A stretch of DNA of 64,000 bases, taken from NCBI RefSeq assembly GCF_902381825.1, contig NZ_LR698973.1:1795584-1859583 (forward strand), written 5' to 3'. This stretch comes from Pseudocoprococcus catus. Its GTDB lineage: Bacteria > Bacillota > Clostridia > Lachnospirales > Lachnospiraceae. Of the stretch, positions 7,971 through 16,832 are shown one piece after another. Position 1 is the first letter of the stretch, and the number at the start of each line of letters is the position of its first letter. Made by a program: the position numbers and the translations under genes. Under the pieces are notes generated by a model. That model made no database searches and was not told the origin of the DNA. It was given only the letters and a program-made list of their open reading frames with translations.

Positions 7971-8006
7971 TGGGACAAATACATATGTACTTGTCCCATT
8001 TTCTTT
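7971..8006 (+). terminator. Rho-independent terminator after rplS
   Basis: TGGGACAA (7971-7978) pairs with TTGTCCCA (7991-7998); the inner ATACATATGTAC is itself nearly palindromic, so the hairpin is almost continuous. TTTTCTTT follows. Confidence 0.85.
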
Positions 8007-8020
8007 AGTGAGGGCGGTAA

Positions 8021-8602
8021 ATGAGAAAAGTTCCATTATCAAAGAAGCAAAAGCGTGCAGAGAAGATTAAGAAGACATTGATCCATGTCGGTATCTGGCT
8101 TCTTGGGCTGCTGATAGTTATTGCACTTGGTGTTTTTGCGGTGCGTGGTTTTGGTATTAAGACAGTGATCATTGATCAGTCGATGAACCCGACACTGCAG
8201 AATGAAGATGTTGTATTGCTGAATAAGCTCTCTTATAAGATAGGTTCACCGAAGCGGATGGATGTTGTTGCTGTCAGAATCGGTGCATCCGAGAACAGTC
8301 CGACCTATGTGCGGAGAATTATCGGTCTTCCGGGGGAGACTGTACAGATCAAAGACGGCAAGGTGTATATTGATGACACTGAACTGGAACTGACATTTAA
8401 TGATGCGGCCATAGAGAATGCCGGTGTCGCCGAGAAGGGTGAGCCCCTTGGGGACAATGAGTATTTTGTTTTATGTGATGATTATAATAATAACCGGGAT
8501 GACAGCCGATTAGACAGTATAGGAACTATTGATTCGGATCAGATTCTCGGAAAGGTATGGCTGATTCGTTCACCACTGTCACGCCTTGGTCTGGTACATT
8601 AA
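8021..8602 (+). CDS. lepB: Type I signal peptidase with Arg at the catalytic Lys position
   Basis: A 193-residue SipS/LepB-type protein with a basic N terminus, one membrane segment (about residues 20-41) and an extracytoplasmic S26 domain. The nucleophile Ser54 is in DQSMNPTL. The segment that carries the general-base Lys in this family (YVKRIIGLPG in Bacillus SipS) reads YVRRIIGLPG here, so Arg98 replaces the catalytic Lys; codons CGG AGA are unambiguous. The box normally GDN reads CDDYNNNRDDSR. It lies in the conserved rplS-lepB-rbgA neighbourhood. It could be inactive, or use an altered mechanism; another signal peptidase elsewhere would then be needed. Start ATG 8021 follows AGGGCGG. Confidence 0.9.
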   Translation: MRKVPLSKKQKRAEKIKKTLIHVGIWLLGLLIVIALGVFAVRGFGIKTVIIDQSMNPTLQNEDVVLLNKLSYKIGSPKRMDVVAVRIGASENSPTYVRRIIGLPGETVQIKDGKVYIDDTELELTFNDAAIENAGVAEKGEPLGDNEYFVLCDDYNNNRDDSRLDSIGTIDSDQILGKVWLIRSPLSRLGLVH

Positions 8603-8647
8603 ACACAGGACATTATTGAAATTGAACAGTTAAGAACAGGAGAATTT

Positions 8648-9505
8648 ATGAATATACAGTGGTATCCGGGACATATGACGAAAGCACGTCGTATGATGCA
8701 GGAAGATATTAAGCTTATTGATATTGTGATTGAACTGGTGGATGCAAGACTGCCTCTGGCCAGCAAGAATCCTGATATTGATGATCTGGCGAAGGGGAAG
8801 GCAAGGCTGATCCTTCTGAATAAATCAGATATGGCCGATCCGAAGTACACAAAGCTTTGGGAGAGCTATTTCAAGGCAAAAGGATTTTTTGTACTTCAGA
8901 TCAACGCACGTACCGGTGCCGGTATGAAAGCTGTTACCGGTGTTGTTAATGAGGCGTGCAAAGAGAAGATTGAACGTGACCGCAGACGAGGCATTAAGAA
9001 TCGCCCGATCAGAGCGATGATCGTGGGTATTCCGAATGTAGGAAAGTCCACGTTTATCAACAGCTATGCGGGCAAAGCCTGCACAAAGACCGGCAACAAA
9101 CCGGGTGTAACAAAGGGCAAACAGTGGATCAAGCTGAACAAGAATGTTGAACTTTTGGATACGCCGGGAATTTTGTGGCCGAAGTTCGAAGATCAGGCAG
9201 TAGGACAGAAGCTTGCTATTTCCGGATCGATCAAGGATGATATCCTTAATATTACAGAACTTGCCATGAAGCTGGCAGATTATATGAGTAAGAATTATCC
9301 GGGAACGATGGCTTCTCGTTATGGTATTGAAGAGAGTGACGACAGTGTGAAGGTACTGGCGGATATTGCCATTGCCAAATGTTGTTTGATGAAAGGCGGA
9401 GAGCCGAATATCGACAAGGCAGCTTCCATGTTGATTGATGATTTCAGAAGTCTCAGACTTGGAAAGGTGACACTGGAACAGCCGCCTCAGTCAGAAGAGG
9501 AATGA
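8648..9505 (+). CDS. rbgA: Ribosome biogenesis GTPase RbgA (YlqF)
   Basis: A 285-residue circularly permuted GTPase. N-terminal family mark IQWYPGHMTKARR; then permuted motifs: G4 LNKSDMAD (about residue 57), G1 GIPNVGKST (about 130) and G3 DTPG (about 173), followed by the C-terminal RNA-binding domain. RbgA is needed for late assembly of the 50S subunit. Its place beside rplS, lepB and rnhB is the normal Firmicutes order. Start ATG 8648 follows an AGGAGA site. Confidence 0.98.
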   Translation: MNIQWYPGHMTKARRMMQEDIKLIDIVIELVDARLPLASKNPDIDDLAKGKARLILLNKSDMADPKYTKLWESYFKAKGFFVLQINARTGAGMKAVTGVVNEACKEKIERDRRRGIKNRPIRAMIVGIPNVGKSTFINSYAGKACTKTGNKPGVTKGKQWIKLNKNVELLDTPGILWPKFEDQAVGQKLAISGSIKDDILNITELAMKLADYMSKNYPGTMASRYGIEESDDSVKVLADIAIAKCCLMKGGEPNIDKAASMLIDDFRSLRLGKVTLEQPPQSEEE

Positions 9506-9511
9506 TAGAAA

Positions 9512-10273
9512 TTGATTCAGGAAAAGATTGAGATAATCAGAGATAAGTTCAAGAATGCATCAATAGAAACACTGCCGGAATTGATGACAACTTATCGAGA
9601 AGATGGTCGAATTGGTGTCGGCAAGATTCTGGAAAGGGCACAGAAGAAGCTGGATGCGTACAACAAAGAACTTGATCGTGTGCAGAAGATGCTTTCTTAT
9701 GAAAGACAGTATGGAGAATGCGGTGTTATCTGCGGCATTGATGAAGCCGGACGGGGGCCTTTAGCCGGTCCTGTTGTTGCAGCGGCTGTTATTTTGGATA
9801 TAAACTGTCCGATTCTTTATGTCAATGATTCTAAGAAGCTTTCAGAGAAGAATCGGGAAGAATTGTACGATGAGATTATGGAGAAGGCTGTCAGTGTGGG
9901 TGTAGGCATTGCGTCACCGGAGACGATTGATGAGATTAATATTCTTCAGGCAGATTATGTGGCCATGCGGGAGGCTGTGAGTCAGTTGACACCGAAGCCG
10001 GAAGTATTCCTAAATGATGCGGTGACCATTCCGGGCATTGAGGGCAGACAGGTGCCGATTATCAAGGGTGATGCCAAGAGCCTTTCTATTGCAGCGGCCA
10101 GTATCATTGCAAAGGTGACAAGGGACCGTATGATGCGTGAGTATGACAAACTGTTTCCTGAGTATGATTTTGCAAAGAATAAAGGATATGGAACAGCGGA
10201 GCATGTGGCGGCACTAAAGACATTTGGACCAACGCCGATTCACAGAAGAAGTTTTATATCCAATTTCATTTAG
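9512..10273 (+). CDS. rnhB: Ribonuclease HII
   Basis: A 253-residue RNase HII with a helical N-terminal extension of about 70 residues, as in Bacillus RnhB, then the catalytic domain with GIDEAGRGPLAGPVV (first Asp-Glu pair), a second acidic site near VNDSKKLSEKNR and the late motif GYGTAEHVAAL. It cuts RNA-DNA hybrids and single ribonucleotides in DNA. The start is TTG 9512, six nt after rbgA, chosen because the next ATG would remove the family's N-terminal helices; the ribosome site GAGGAA is rather distant. Confidence 0.97.
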   Translation: MIQEKIEIIRDKFKNASIETLPELMTTYREDGRIGVGKILERAQKKLDAYNKELDRVQKMLSYERQYGECGVICGIDEAGRGPLAGPVVAAAVILDINCPILYVNDSKKLSEKNREELYDEIMEKAVSVGVGIASPETIDEINILQADYVAMREAVSQLTPKPEVFLNDAVTIPGIEGRQVPIIKGDAKSLSIAAASIIAKVTRDRMMREYDKLFPEYDFAKNKGYGTAEHVAALKTFGPTPIHRRSFISNFI

Positions 10274-10286
10274 TGGGGGACGGTGT

Positions 10287-10652
10287 ATGAACCATGTCGA
10301 GAAAGGCCATTATTATGAGCAGGAGGCTGCAGATTACCTAATATCCTGTGGCTATCGGATTTTGGAAACGAATTACCGATGCCGTCATGCAGAGATTGAC
10401 CTGATCGCCATGGATGGCGACTATCTTGTTTTTGTGGAAGTCAAATACAGACAGTCTGACAGGGTTCAGTCACCCTCTGAAGCAGTTGATGGGAAGAAGC
10501 AGCGACAGATCAGTCTGGCTGCAGATCAATATTTGCTGAAGCATAAGGTGAGTGAGGAACAGCTTTGCCGGTTTGATGTAGTTGCTTTTTTGAAGGAACG
10601 GCCGATTTTATATAAGAATGCATTTGAGTATCAGGGAGCGAAAGGATGGTAG
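10287..10652 (+). CDS. yraN: YraN family endonuclease-like protein
   Basis: A 121-residue UPF0102 protein with a PD-(D/E)xK-like core: the segment from HAEIDLIAMDGDYLVF to VEVKYR gives the E/D...D...ExK arrangement. The function is not established; a DNA repair or processing role is assumed from the fold. ATG 10287 follows GGGGGACGG and begins at the usual NHVEKGHYYEQEAADYL helix; the frame is open further upstream but overlaps rnhB. It overlaps pgeF by 7 nt and is cotranscribed with rnhB. Confidence 0.9.
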   Translation: MNHVEKGHYYEQEAADYLISCGYRILETNYRCRHAEIDLIAMDGDYLVFVEVKYRQSDRVQSPSEAVDGKKQRQISLAADQYLLKHKVSEEQLCRFDVVAFLKERPILYKNAFEYQGAKGW

Positions 10653-11497
10653 CAGTGACAGGAAGCGGAACAACAGAATTAAAAGAGAAAAATCACGTGC
10701 CGTATATACAGTTTAAGAATTTGTCTGCCACAGGCATTGTGAAGCATGGTTTTTCAACGAGAAAAGGCGGTGTGAGTACCGGTATTTTTTCGTCGATGAA
10801 TCTGAATTTCAAGCGCGGAGATGATCCGGATGCCGTGTTGGAGAATTATCGCAGAATGGCTGCTGCTCTGAATATGCGTGTGGAGGATATGGTTTTATCT
10901 GATCAGACGCATACAACCAATGTCCGTGTCATCACAGAGGAGGACAGGGGCAAAGGCATTTTGAGACCGCAGGATTACAGTGATGTGGATGGCATGATCA
11001 CCAATGTTCCGGGAATTGTTCTTGTGACATCATATGCGGATTGTGTGCCCCTTTATTTTGTTGATCCGGTTAGAAAAGCCATCGGTCTGTCTCATTCAGG
11101 CTGGAAGGGAACGGTTGGTCATATCGGACAGAAGACCGTTGAGAAGATGCATGAGGTCTATGGCTCTGAGCCGAAGGATATCGTTGCAGCCATTGGCCCT
11201 TCTATCTGCCAGAGCTGTTATGAGGTCAGCGATGATGTGGCGGAGGCTTTCAGAGCCAATTTTACAGCCGATGAGGCAGCAGATATTTTGCTTGATAAAG
11301 GCAATGGCAAGTATCAGCTGGATTTGTGGAAAGCCAATTGGTATGTACTGACAGATGCAGGCATTCTTCCTGAACATTTGTCTGTGACAGATCTCTGCAC
11401 AGCTTGTCATCCGAACCTTTTGTGGTCCCATCGAAAGACAAATGGGCAAAGAGGCGGTTTATCTGCGTTTCTGTCCCTGATCGATACGTCTGTTTAG
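10646..11497 (+). CDS. pgeF: PgeF/YfiH laccase-domain protein
   Basis: A 283-residue protein of the YfiH/PgeF (CNF1-like, multicopper-oxidase-annotated) family. Metal and Cys-His marks are SDQTHTTNVRVI, TSYADCVPLYFVDP, GLSHSGWKGTVGHIG and the Cys-containing IGPSICQSCYEV. Members act as purine nucleoside phosphorylase-like or peptidoglycan-editing proteins that remove misincorporated residues from UDP-MurNAc precursors. It overlaps the end of yraN by 7 nt. Confidence 0.93.
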   Translation: MVAVTGSGTTELKEKNHVPYIQFKNLSATGIVKHGFSTRKGGVSTGIFSSMNLNFKRGDDPDAVLENYRRMAAALNMRVEDMVLSDQTHTTNVRVITEEDRGKGILRPQDYSDVDGMITNVPGIVLVTSYADCVPLYFVDPVRKAIGLSHSGWKGTVGHIGQKTVEKMHEVYGSEPKDIVAAIGPSICQSCYEVSDDVAEAFRANFTADEAADILLDKGNGKYQLDLWKANWYVLTDAGILPEHLSVTDLCTACHPNLLWSHRKTNGQRGGLSAFLSLIDTSV

Positions 11498-11516
11498 AAA
11501 ACGGAGTAGAAGAATT

Positions 11517-12851
11517 ATGAAGAAACATTTACATGTGATCCAGTCAATTGTTCCCGGTAGTATTGCAGAGGAAATGGAGCTGCAGCCCGGTGATACAGTC
11601 CTTGCTATCAATGGCCAGGATATCGAGGATGTGTTTGACTATCATTATCTGGTCAATGATGAATATATTGAAATGCTGATCCGCACGGCTGATGGAACGG
11701 AAGAAGTGCTGGAGATTGAGAAGGATTACGAGGAAGATATCGGTATCGTATTCGAGTCCAGTCTGATGGACGATTATCGCTCCTGCAGCAATAATTGTAT
11801 TTTCTGCTTTATCGATCAGCTTCCGAAGGGCATGCGTGAGACGATGTATTTCAAGGATGATGATTCCAGACTATCCTTCCTTCAGGGCAATTATATTACT
11901 ATGACGAACATGAAGGACGAGGCGTTGGAGCGTATCATTCGATACAAGCTGGAACCCATCAATGTTTCAGTGCATACAACCAATCCGGAACTGCGGTGTA
12001 TGATGCTGCACAACCGTTTTGCGGGCAAGATCATGGAGCAGCTTCAGAAACTTTATGAGGGCGGTATTATCATGAATGGTCAGATCGTTCTCTGCAAGAA
12101 CGTCAACGATGGTGAAGAACTGGAGAGAAGTATTCGTGACCTGTCCGGCTTTATCCCGAACATTGAGAGCGTTTCTGTGGTACCGGTAGGCCTTTCTGAC
12201 CACAGAGAGGGTCTTTATCCGTTGGAACCTTTTAACAGGGAGGACGCCAGAGAAGTTATTGCCTGCATTGAGAAATGGCAGAAGAAGCTGTATGAGGAGT
12301 ATGGTACACACTTTATCCATGCTTCGGATGAATGGTATCTTCTGGCGGGATATGAGATGCCGGAGGAAGAACGCTATGACGGTTATCTTCAGCTGGAAAA
12401 TGGCGTTGGTATGATCCGGCTTCTGACGGAGGAGTTTCATGAGGGCCTGAAAGAAGCTGTTACAGACAGCAAAAAGCGCCATGTGACGATTGCAACAGGA
12501 CATTCTGCTGTGGGAACCATTCGAAAACTGGCAGAAGAGCTTTGTGGGAAGTTCCCTAATGTGACCGTAGATGTCTATGAAATTGTGAATCATTTTTTTG
12601 GAGAACAGATAACGGTTTCAGGGCTGATGACAGGAACAGATCTGAAGGAACAGCTTCAGGGCAAAGATCTCGGTGAGACGCTGCTGCTTCCGGTCAATAT
12701 TCTTCGAAGTGGTGAGGATGTGCAGATACTTTTGGATGATATAACGATTCCTGAACTTGAAAATACTTTACAAATTCCGATTTCGATTGTACAATCAAAC
12801 GGACAGGACCTGGTAGATAAAATTCTGGGAAGAGGTGAGATAGATGAGTAA
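11517..12851 (+). CDS. DUF512 PDZ/radical-SAM-like protein
   Basis: A 444-residue protein. The N-terminal PDZ-like domain ([18 protein letters not shown], about residues 10-60) is followed by a Cys cluster C-SNN-C-IF-C (about residues 93-100) of the CX3CX2C radical-SAM type, then the DUF512 region with [13 protein letters not shown] and [13 protein letters not shown]. This family sits just before der in many Clostridia; the molecular function is unknown. It overlaps der by 8 nt, so the two are translationally coupled. Confidence 0.9.
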
Positions 12852-14169
12852 ACCAATTGTGGCTATTATAGGTAGGCCGAATGTAGGTAAATCAACTTTA
12901 TTCAATGCCCTGGCAGGACAGCAGATTTCTATTGTCAAGGATACGCCGGGAGTAACAAGAGACCGAATTTATGCAGATGTAAACTGGCTGAATACACAGT
13001 TTACAATGATTGATACAGGTGGTATTGAACCATCTACCAATGATCTGATCTTGAAGAGCATGCGTGAGCAGGCTGAGATCGCCATTGAGACAGCGGATGT
13101 GATCATCTTTCTGACGGATGTGCGTCAGGGGGTTGTAGATGCGGATTTTCAGGTTGCCAATATGATCCGTCGTTCAGGCAAGCCGGTTGTTCTCGTTGTC
13201 AACAAGGTGGATAATTTCAAGACCATGATGGCGGATGTCTATGAATTCTATAATTTAGGACTGGGAGATCCGATGCCGATCAGCGGCAATTCCAAGCTTG
13301 GACTGGGCGATATGCTGGACGAAGTCATCAAGCATTTTAAACCGGGTACAGCAGAAGAAGAGGCAGATGAACGTCCGCATGTTGCCATTGTGGGTAAGCC
13401 GAACGTAGGCAAGTCATCCCTGATCAACAAACTGACAGGTGAGAATCGTGTTATTGTCAGCAATATTGCCGGTACAACACGTGATGCCATCGATACGGTG
13501 ATCAAGCACAACGGCAAGGAATATGTTTTCATCGATACAGCAGGTTTGCGTCGTAAGAGCAAGATCAAGGAGGATATTGAACGTTATAGTATTATCCGTA
13601 CGGTTTCGGCGGTGGAGCGTGCCAATGTGGTGGTTCTGATGATTGATGCCAAGGAAGGTGTGACAGAACAGGATGCCAAGATCGCAGGTATTGCCCATGA
13701 GCGCGGCAAGGGTATGATCATTGCAGTGAACAAGTGGGATGCCATCGAGAAAGATGACAAGACCATGAACAAGTTTACCAAGGATGTCAGAGAGAAGCTG
13801 GCATTTATGCCATATGCAGAGATGCTGTTTATCTCGGCAGAGACAGGTCAGAGACTGCCGAAGCTTTTTGATACCATCGATGCGGTTATTGAGAATCATG
13901 CAATGCGTGTCGGTACAGGTGTCCTCAATGAGATACTCAGTGAGGCTGTTGCCATGAAACAGCCGCCATCAGATAAGGGCAGACGTCTGCGTCTTTACTA
14001 TATTACACAGGTATCTGTCAAGCCGCCGACATTTGTCATCTTTATCAACGATAAAGAACTGACACATTTCTCTTATACCCGTTATATCGAGAATCAGATT
14101 CGTGAAACCTTCGGATTCCGCGGTACGCCGCTTCACTTTATCTATCGTGAAAGAAAGGATAAGGGTTAA
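12844..14169 (+). CDS. der: Ribosome assembly GTPase Der (EngA)
   Basis: A 441-residue tandem GTPase. First G domain: GRPNVGKST near residue 9 and DTGGIEP near 57; second G domain: GKPNVGKSS near residue 183 and [10 protein letters not shown] near 225, with [10 protein letters not shown]-terminal KH-like domain ending [17 protein letters not shown]. Der acts in 50S assembly. Both P-loops and switch motifs are intact. It overlaps the DUF512 gene and is 2 nt from plsY, the common Clostridia order. Confidence 0.99.
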
Positions 14170-14171
14170 AA

Positions 14172-14792
14172 ATGGCAATTAAAGTCATTATCTGTCTGGT
14201 ACTGGGTTATATTTTCGGATGTTTTCAGACAGGCTATTTCTATGGCAAATTATTCAAGGGAATTGATGTCCGCAATTACGGCAGCGGCAATGCCGGAACA
14301 ACCAATACCCTTCGAACCCTGGGCAAGCCGGCCGGCTATATTGTCTTTCTTGGGGATGCCCTGAAGGCAGTATTTGCCGTTTGGATTGTGAGATATCTGC
14401 TGTTCCCGGGACTTGGTGATGTGACGAAGATTCTGGAGACTGTCACGGCTCTTGGCGTTGTTCTCGGGCACAATTATCCCTTTTATATGCATTTTAAGGG
14501 CGGCAAAGGCATTGCGGCAACCGGTGGTTTCATGTTCGCACTGGATGTGCGCATCGCCCTGATCGCTGCGATTGTATTTGCGGTTGTATTCTTTACAACA
14601 CGATATGTCTCCGTGGGTTCTTTGACCATTACGGCACTGTTTCCGATTCTGATGCTGATCTTTTATCCTGGACAGTGGGTGGTGTTTGGACTCAGTCTGA
14701 TATTCACGGCACTGGCCTGGTGGCGGCATCGGGCGAATATTAAGCGGCTGATGAATGGAACAGAGAATAAATTTGAGAAAAAGAAAAAATAA
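14172..14792 (+). CDS. plsY: Glycerol-3-phosphate acyltransferase PlsY
   Basis: A 206-residue membrane acyltransferase with about five transmembrane helices and the three PlsY motifs: SGNAGTTNTLRTLG (about residues 37-50), GHNYPFYMHFKGGKGIAATGG (about 98-118) and a late segment before the lysine-rich tail. It moves the acyl group of acyl-phosphate to glycerol-3-phosphate, the first step of phospholipid synthesis. It is the last gene of the rnhB-to-plsY run; the structured element starts 5 nt after its stop. Confidence 0.97.
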   Translation: MAIKVIICLVLGYIFGCFQTGYFYGKLFKGIDVRNYGSGNAGTTNTLRTLGKPAGYIVFLGDALKAVFAVWIVRYLLFPGLGDVTKILETVTALGVVLGHNYPFYMHFKGGKGIAATGGFMFALDVRIALIAAIVFAVVFFTTRYVSVGSLTITALFPILMLIFYPGQWVVFGLSLIFTALAWWRHRANIKRLMNGTENKFEKKKK

Positions 14793-14797
14793 AAAGA

Positions 14798-15043
14798 GGC
14801 GTGCAGTCCTAAATTATCAATAATAGGATGACAAATGAGAAATTCAACACAGGCACACTTGCGTTTTCTAACACTGGCAGCAGTATATAAGGTCCTAAAG
14901 GACAGGACCGAAGTACTGGTGCTGAAGGTCCGGTGGACTTTCGTTAGCACCGACCGGAGTGGAACGGAGAAGGTGTTAGAAGCACCTGTGTATGAATATT
15001 CTCATTTGTCATCCTATTTATTTGAAGTAGATGGCTGCACGCC
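14798..15043. ncRNA. Unidentified 246-nt long-dyad element, probably structured RNA
   Basis: Nested exact complements span the region: 14798-14806 with 15035-15043 (9 bp), 14822-14841 with 14999-15018 (20 bp), 14847-14853 with 14985-14991 (7 bp) and 14866-14874 with 14973-14981 (9 bp). The central 100 nt holds further stems, for example GGTGCT (14919-14924) with AGCACC (14946-14951) and GGTCC (14891-14895) with GGACC (14905-14909). No convincing protein is encoded. The architecture of a long interrupted rod with a branched tip recalls 6S-like or other large ncRNAs, or the folded terminator region of plsY; none of the RNA families I know could be matched. Confidence 0.55.
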
Positions 15044-15218
15044 ATTGATAATTCTGAGAAATATCAGAACTATACGATAAGGAAAAGTGTTGAACACGGA
15101 TTCGTTTTGTAGGTTGAGGGTTTTGCAATTTTTTACTTAAGGAATCAGATGGAATAGAAGGGTATATGATATTGTCAAATTATGGCGTTTTATGTCGGCT
15201 TTTAGAGAAAGTAATTAA

Positions 15219-15247
15219 TTGCGAATCCACGAAATTCAGCATATAAT
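15219..15247 (+). promoter_or_regulatory. Promoter of the GNAT toxin-antitoxin-like pair
   Basis: TTGCGA at 15219-15224, a 17-bp spacer and TATAAT at 15242-15247, 54 nt before the first gene. The 175 nt between the dyad element and this promoter are AT-rich and show no other feature. Confidence 0.65.
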
Positions 15248-15300
15248 ATAAGTATTAGTAGATTGGAAATGATTTTTGAGTAATATTATGGGGGAAGGTT

Positions 15301-15483
15301 ATGGCGACGAATACATTTGATAGAAGAATTTTAATTAGTGATTCAGAGTCATTGGAGCGGTTGGCAAGAGTTATGGCGGACAATACTCCGAAGAAGCCGA
15401 TTTCAGAACATCCTTTTTCTAGTGATGAGAGAAAGCGAGGAGAAGAGTTATTAAAACGGTGTCCATTGCGCTCTCATCATTGA
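15301..15483 (+). CDS. Small antitoxin-like protein
   Basis: A 60-residue hydrophilic protein (SDSESLERLARVMADN, then a basic, proline-containing tail). I do not recognise a named family. The role is inferred from position: a small gene in the correct order directly before a GNAT toxin-like gene with a 25-nt overlap. Start ATG 15301 follows GGGGGAAGG at a good distance. Its low GC and codon use (ATA, TTA, AAT) resemble the next gene and differ from the surrounding core genes. Confidence 0.6.
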   Translation: MATNTFDRRILISDSESLERLARVMADNTPKKPISEHPFSSDERKRGEELLKRCPLRSHH

Positions 15484-16061
15484 TTGAAGCAACAAAGGAA
15501 GATGAAGGGCTGTTGAGGCAGATTTTATCTTCCTTTTCCTGTAATAAAGATGAGGATATAGAAAATTTTTTACATAGTAGAGCAGTTGAGTTTGAGAGTT
15601 TGTCAAAAGCAAGAACCTATTTAATTTGTGACGAGAATCAATTAATGGAAACAAATTTTTGCTTAGATCAAATAGTCATATATGGTTACATATCAATTGC
15701 GTTGAAAATATTATCTGTTCCATATGATGTGTCTAATCGAAAGCGGAAAGAGATTGATGGATTAAGTGCTAAGATACATGGAGAGCAGATTAAGGATTTT
15801 TCCTGCTATCTTATTGGGCAATTATCAAAGAATTCAAGTGTACAAAATAATGACATTTCAGGTGCAGAATTGCTGCAGGCTGCGTATGATGTTATTATGG
15901 CTGCTGTTGATGCTGTAGGTGGAAGATATGTAATGATTGAATGTCATGAAAAAGAAAAGTTGATGCAATTTTATGCAGTGAATGGTTTTGAAGAAATATC
16001 GCATATAGCAGATGGAAAATGTCCAATGGTACAAATGATTAGAAAAATTGCAAATGCATGA
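15459..16061 (+). CDS. GNAT-family acetyltransferase, putative toxin
   Basis: A 200-residue protein with a GNAT-like core. The N-terminal part DEDIENFLHSRAVEFE...KARTYLICDE and the C-terminal part from YVMIECHEKEKLMQFYAVNGFEEI, preceded by SGAELLQAAYDVIMAAVDAVGG, match TacT-like GNAT toxins that acetylate aminoacyl-tRNA. The acetyl-CoA loop motif is not canonical, with IGQLSKNSS where a Q/RxxGxG/A loop is expected. Start GTG 15459 is inside the upstream gene, so coupled translation is likely. AT-rich codon use suggests acquisition. It could also be a non-toxic acetyltransferase. Confidence 0.65.
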   Translation: MSIALSSLIEATKEDEGLLRQILSSFSCNKDEDIENFLHSRAVEFESLSKARTYLICDENQLMETNFCLDQIVIYGYISIALKILSVPYDVSNRKRKEIDGLSAKIHGEQIKDFSCYLIGQLSKNSSVQNNDISGAELLQAAYDVIMAAVDAVGGRYVMIECHEKEKLMQFYAVNGFEEISHIADGKCPMVQMIRKIANA

Positions 16062-16178
16062 CAGAAAATTATGACGTTTCTCATAAATTTTCTGATAATG
16101 ATTGCTGACTGAGAGATGCCATGTTATACTTAATATATATTAATGCAGTCATGATTGGTGTTTGAAAGGAGGCAGTTT

Positions 16179-16685
16179 ATGAGAGATTTTCTGGTTTCGG
16201 GAACGATGCCGTTTATTTTGGTGATGTCAGTGTATTTTCTGGTAAGGTTTGTGATGTATCTTCTGCCTTCGAAGTCAAAGGGAACATTTCTTTTCAAGGC
16301 TCAGTGGCATTTTAAGAAGCCATGGCTGATTGTGCCGACTGTTGTTTTGGTTGTCGTTTATACAGGTTTTGGCCTTTGGTTTAGCGCGGATAAGATAGCG
16401 GACAGTGGATTAGAACGAATCTTGCAGTGGTGTCTGTTGTGCCTGCCGATTCTTTGGGTGGTACTGATGTTTTTGCCGGAGAAAATCTATACAAACGGTG
16501 TTTCGGATATCACACATTTCGATATGTGGCGTGAAATTGCAAGGGTTGAGCCGATCGGGGAGAATGCTTATAAGATTGTTCAGCGAAGTGGTGTAAAATA
16601 TAAACTGTATCTGCATGAAGGCGATAGACTGCCTGTCAATTTGGCAACACCAGATGATATAGGGACGGAAGCTTTTAAACATTAG
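16179..16685 (+). CDS. Hypothetical membrane protein
   Basis: A 168-residue protein, not assigned to a family. Three hydrophobic segments (about residues 6-30, 50-72 and 84-105) are followed by a cytoplasmic or extracellular C-terminal domain of about 60 residues rich in charged residues. ATG 16179 is chosen over an upstream start at 16155 because AAAGGAGGC lies 7 nt before it. A TATATATTAAT-rich stretch near 16125-16142 may hold its promoter. It lies between the GNAT pair and spoIVA; no functional link is evident. Confidence 0.6.
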   Translation: MRDFLVSGTMPFILVMSVYFLVRFVMYLLPSKSKGTFLFKAQWHFKKPWLIVPTVVLVVVYTGFGLWFSADKIADSGLERILQWCLLCLPILWVVLMFLPEKIYTNGVSDITHFDMWREIARVEPIGENAYKIVQRSGVKYKLYLHEGDRLPVNLATPDDIGTEAFKH

Positions 16686-16832
16686 AATTTATAGAAGAAT
16701 ATGTTCCTTAAATTGTCTGCTGCTCAGGAGAGAAAGTATTCTCTGATAGAGATAATTCATACGTCTAAGAGTTATACCTCTTTCATATAGTATATGGAAT
16801 GATTGTAATATACTTATGGAAGGGGTATTTTT

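Noticed and set aside
14835..15080. An 81-codon frame across the long dyad element
   Set aside because: It spans both arms of an exact inverted repeat, lacks a ribosome site and looks like no protein; the RNA or element explanation is better.
16740..16832. Sigma-E promoter for spoIVA (CATATAGT-like -10)
   Set aside because: A matching -35 at proper spacing could not be fixed, so it is not listed as a site although sigma-E control is expected from the family.
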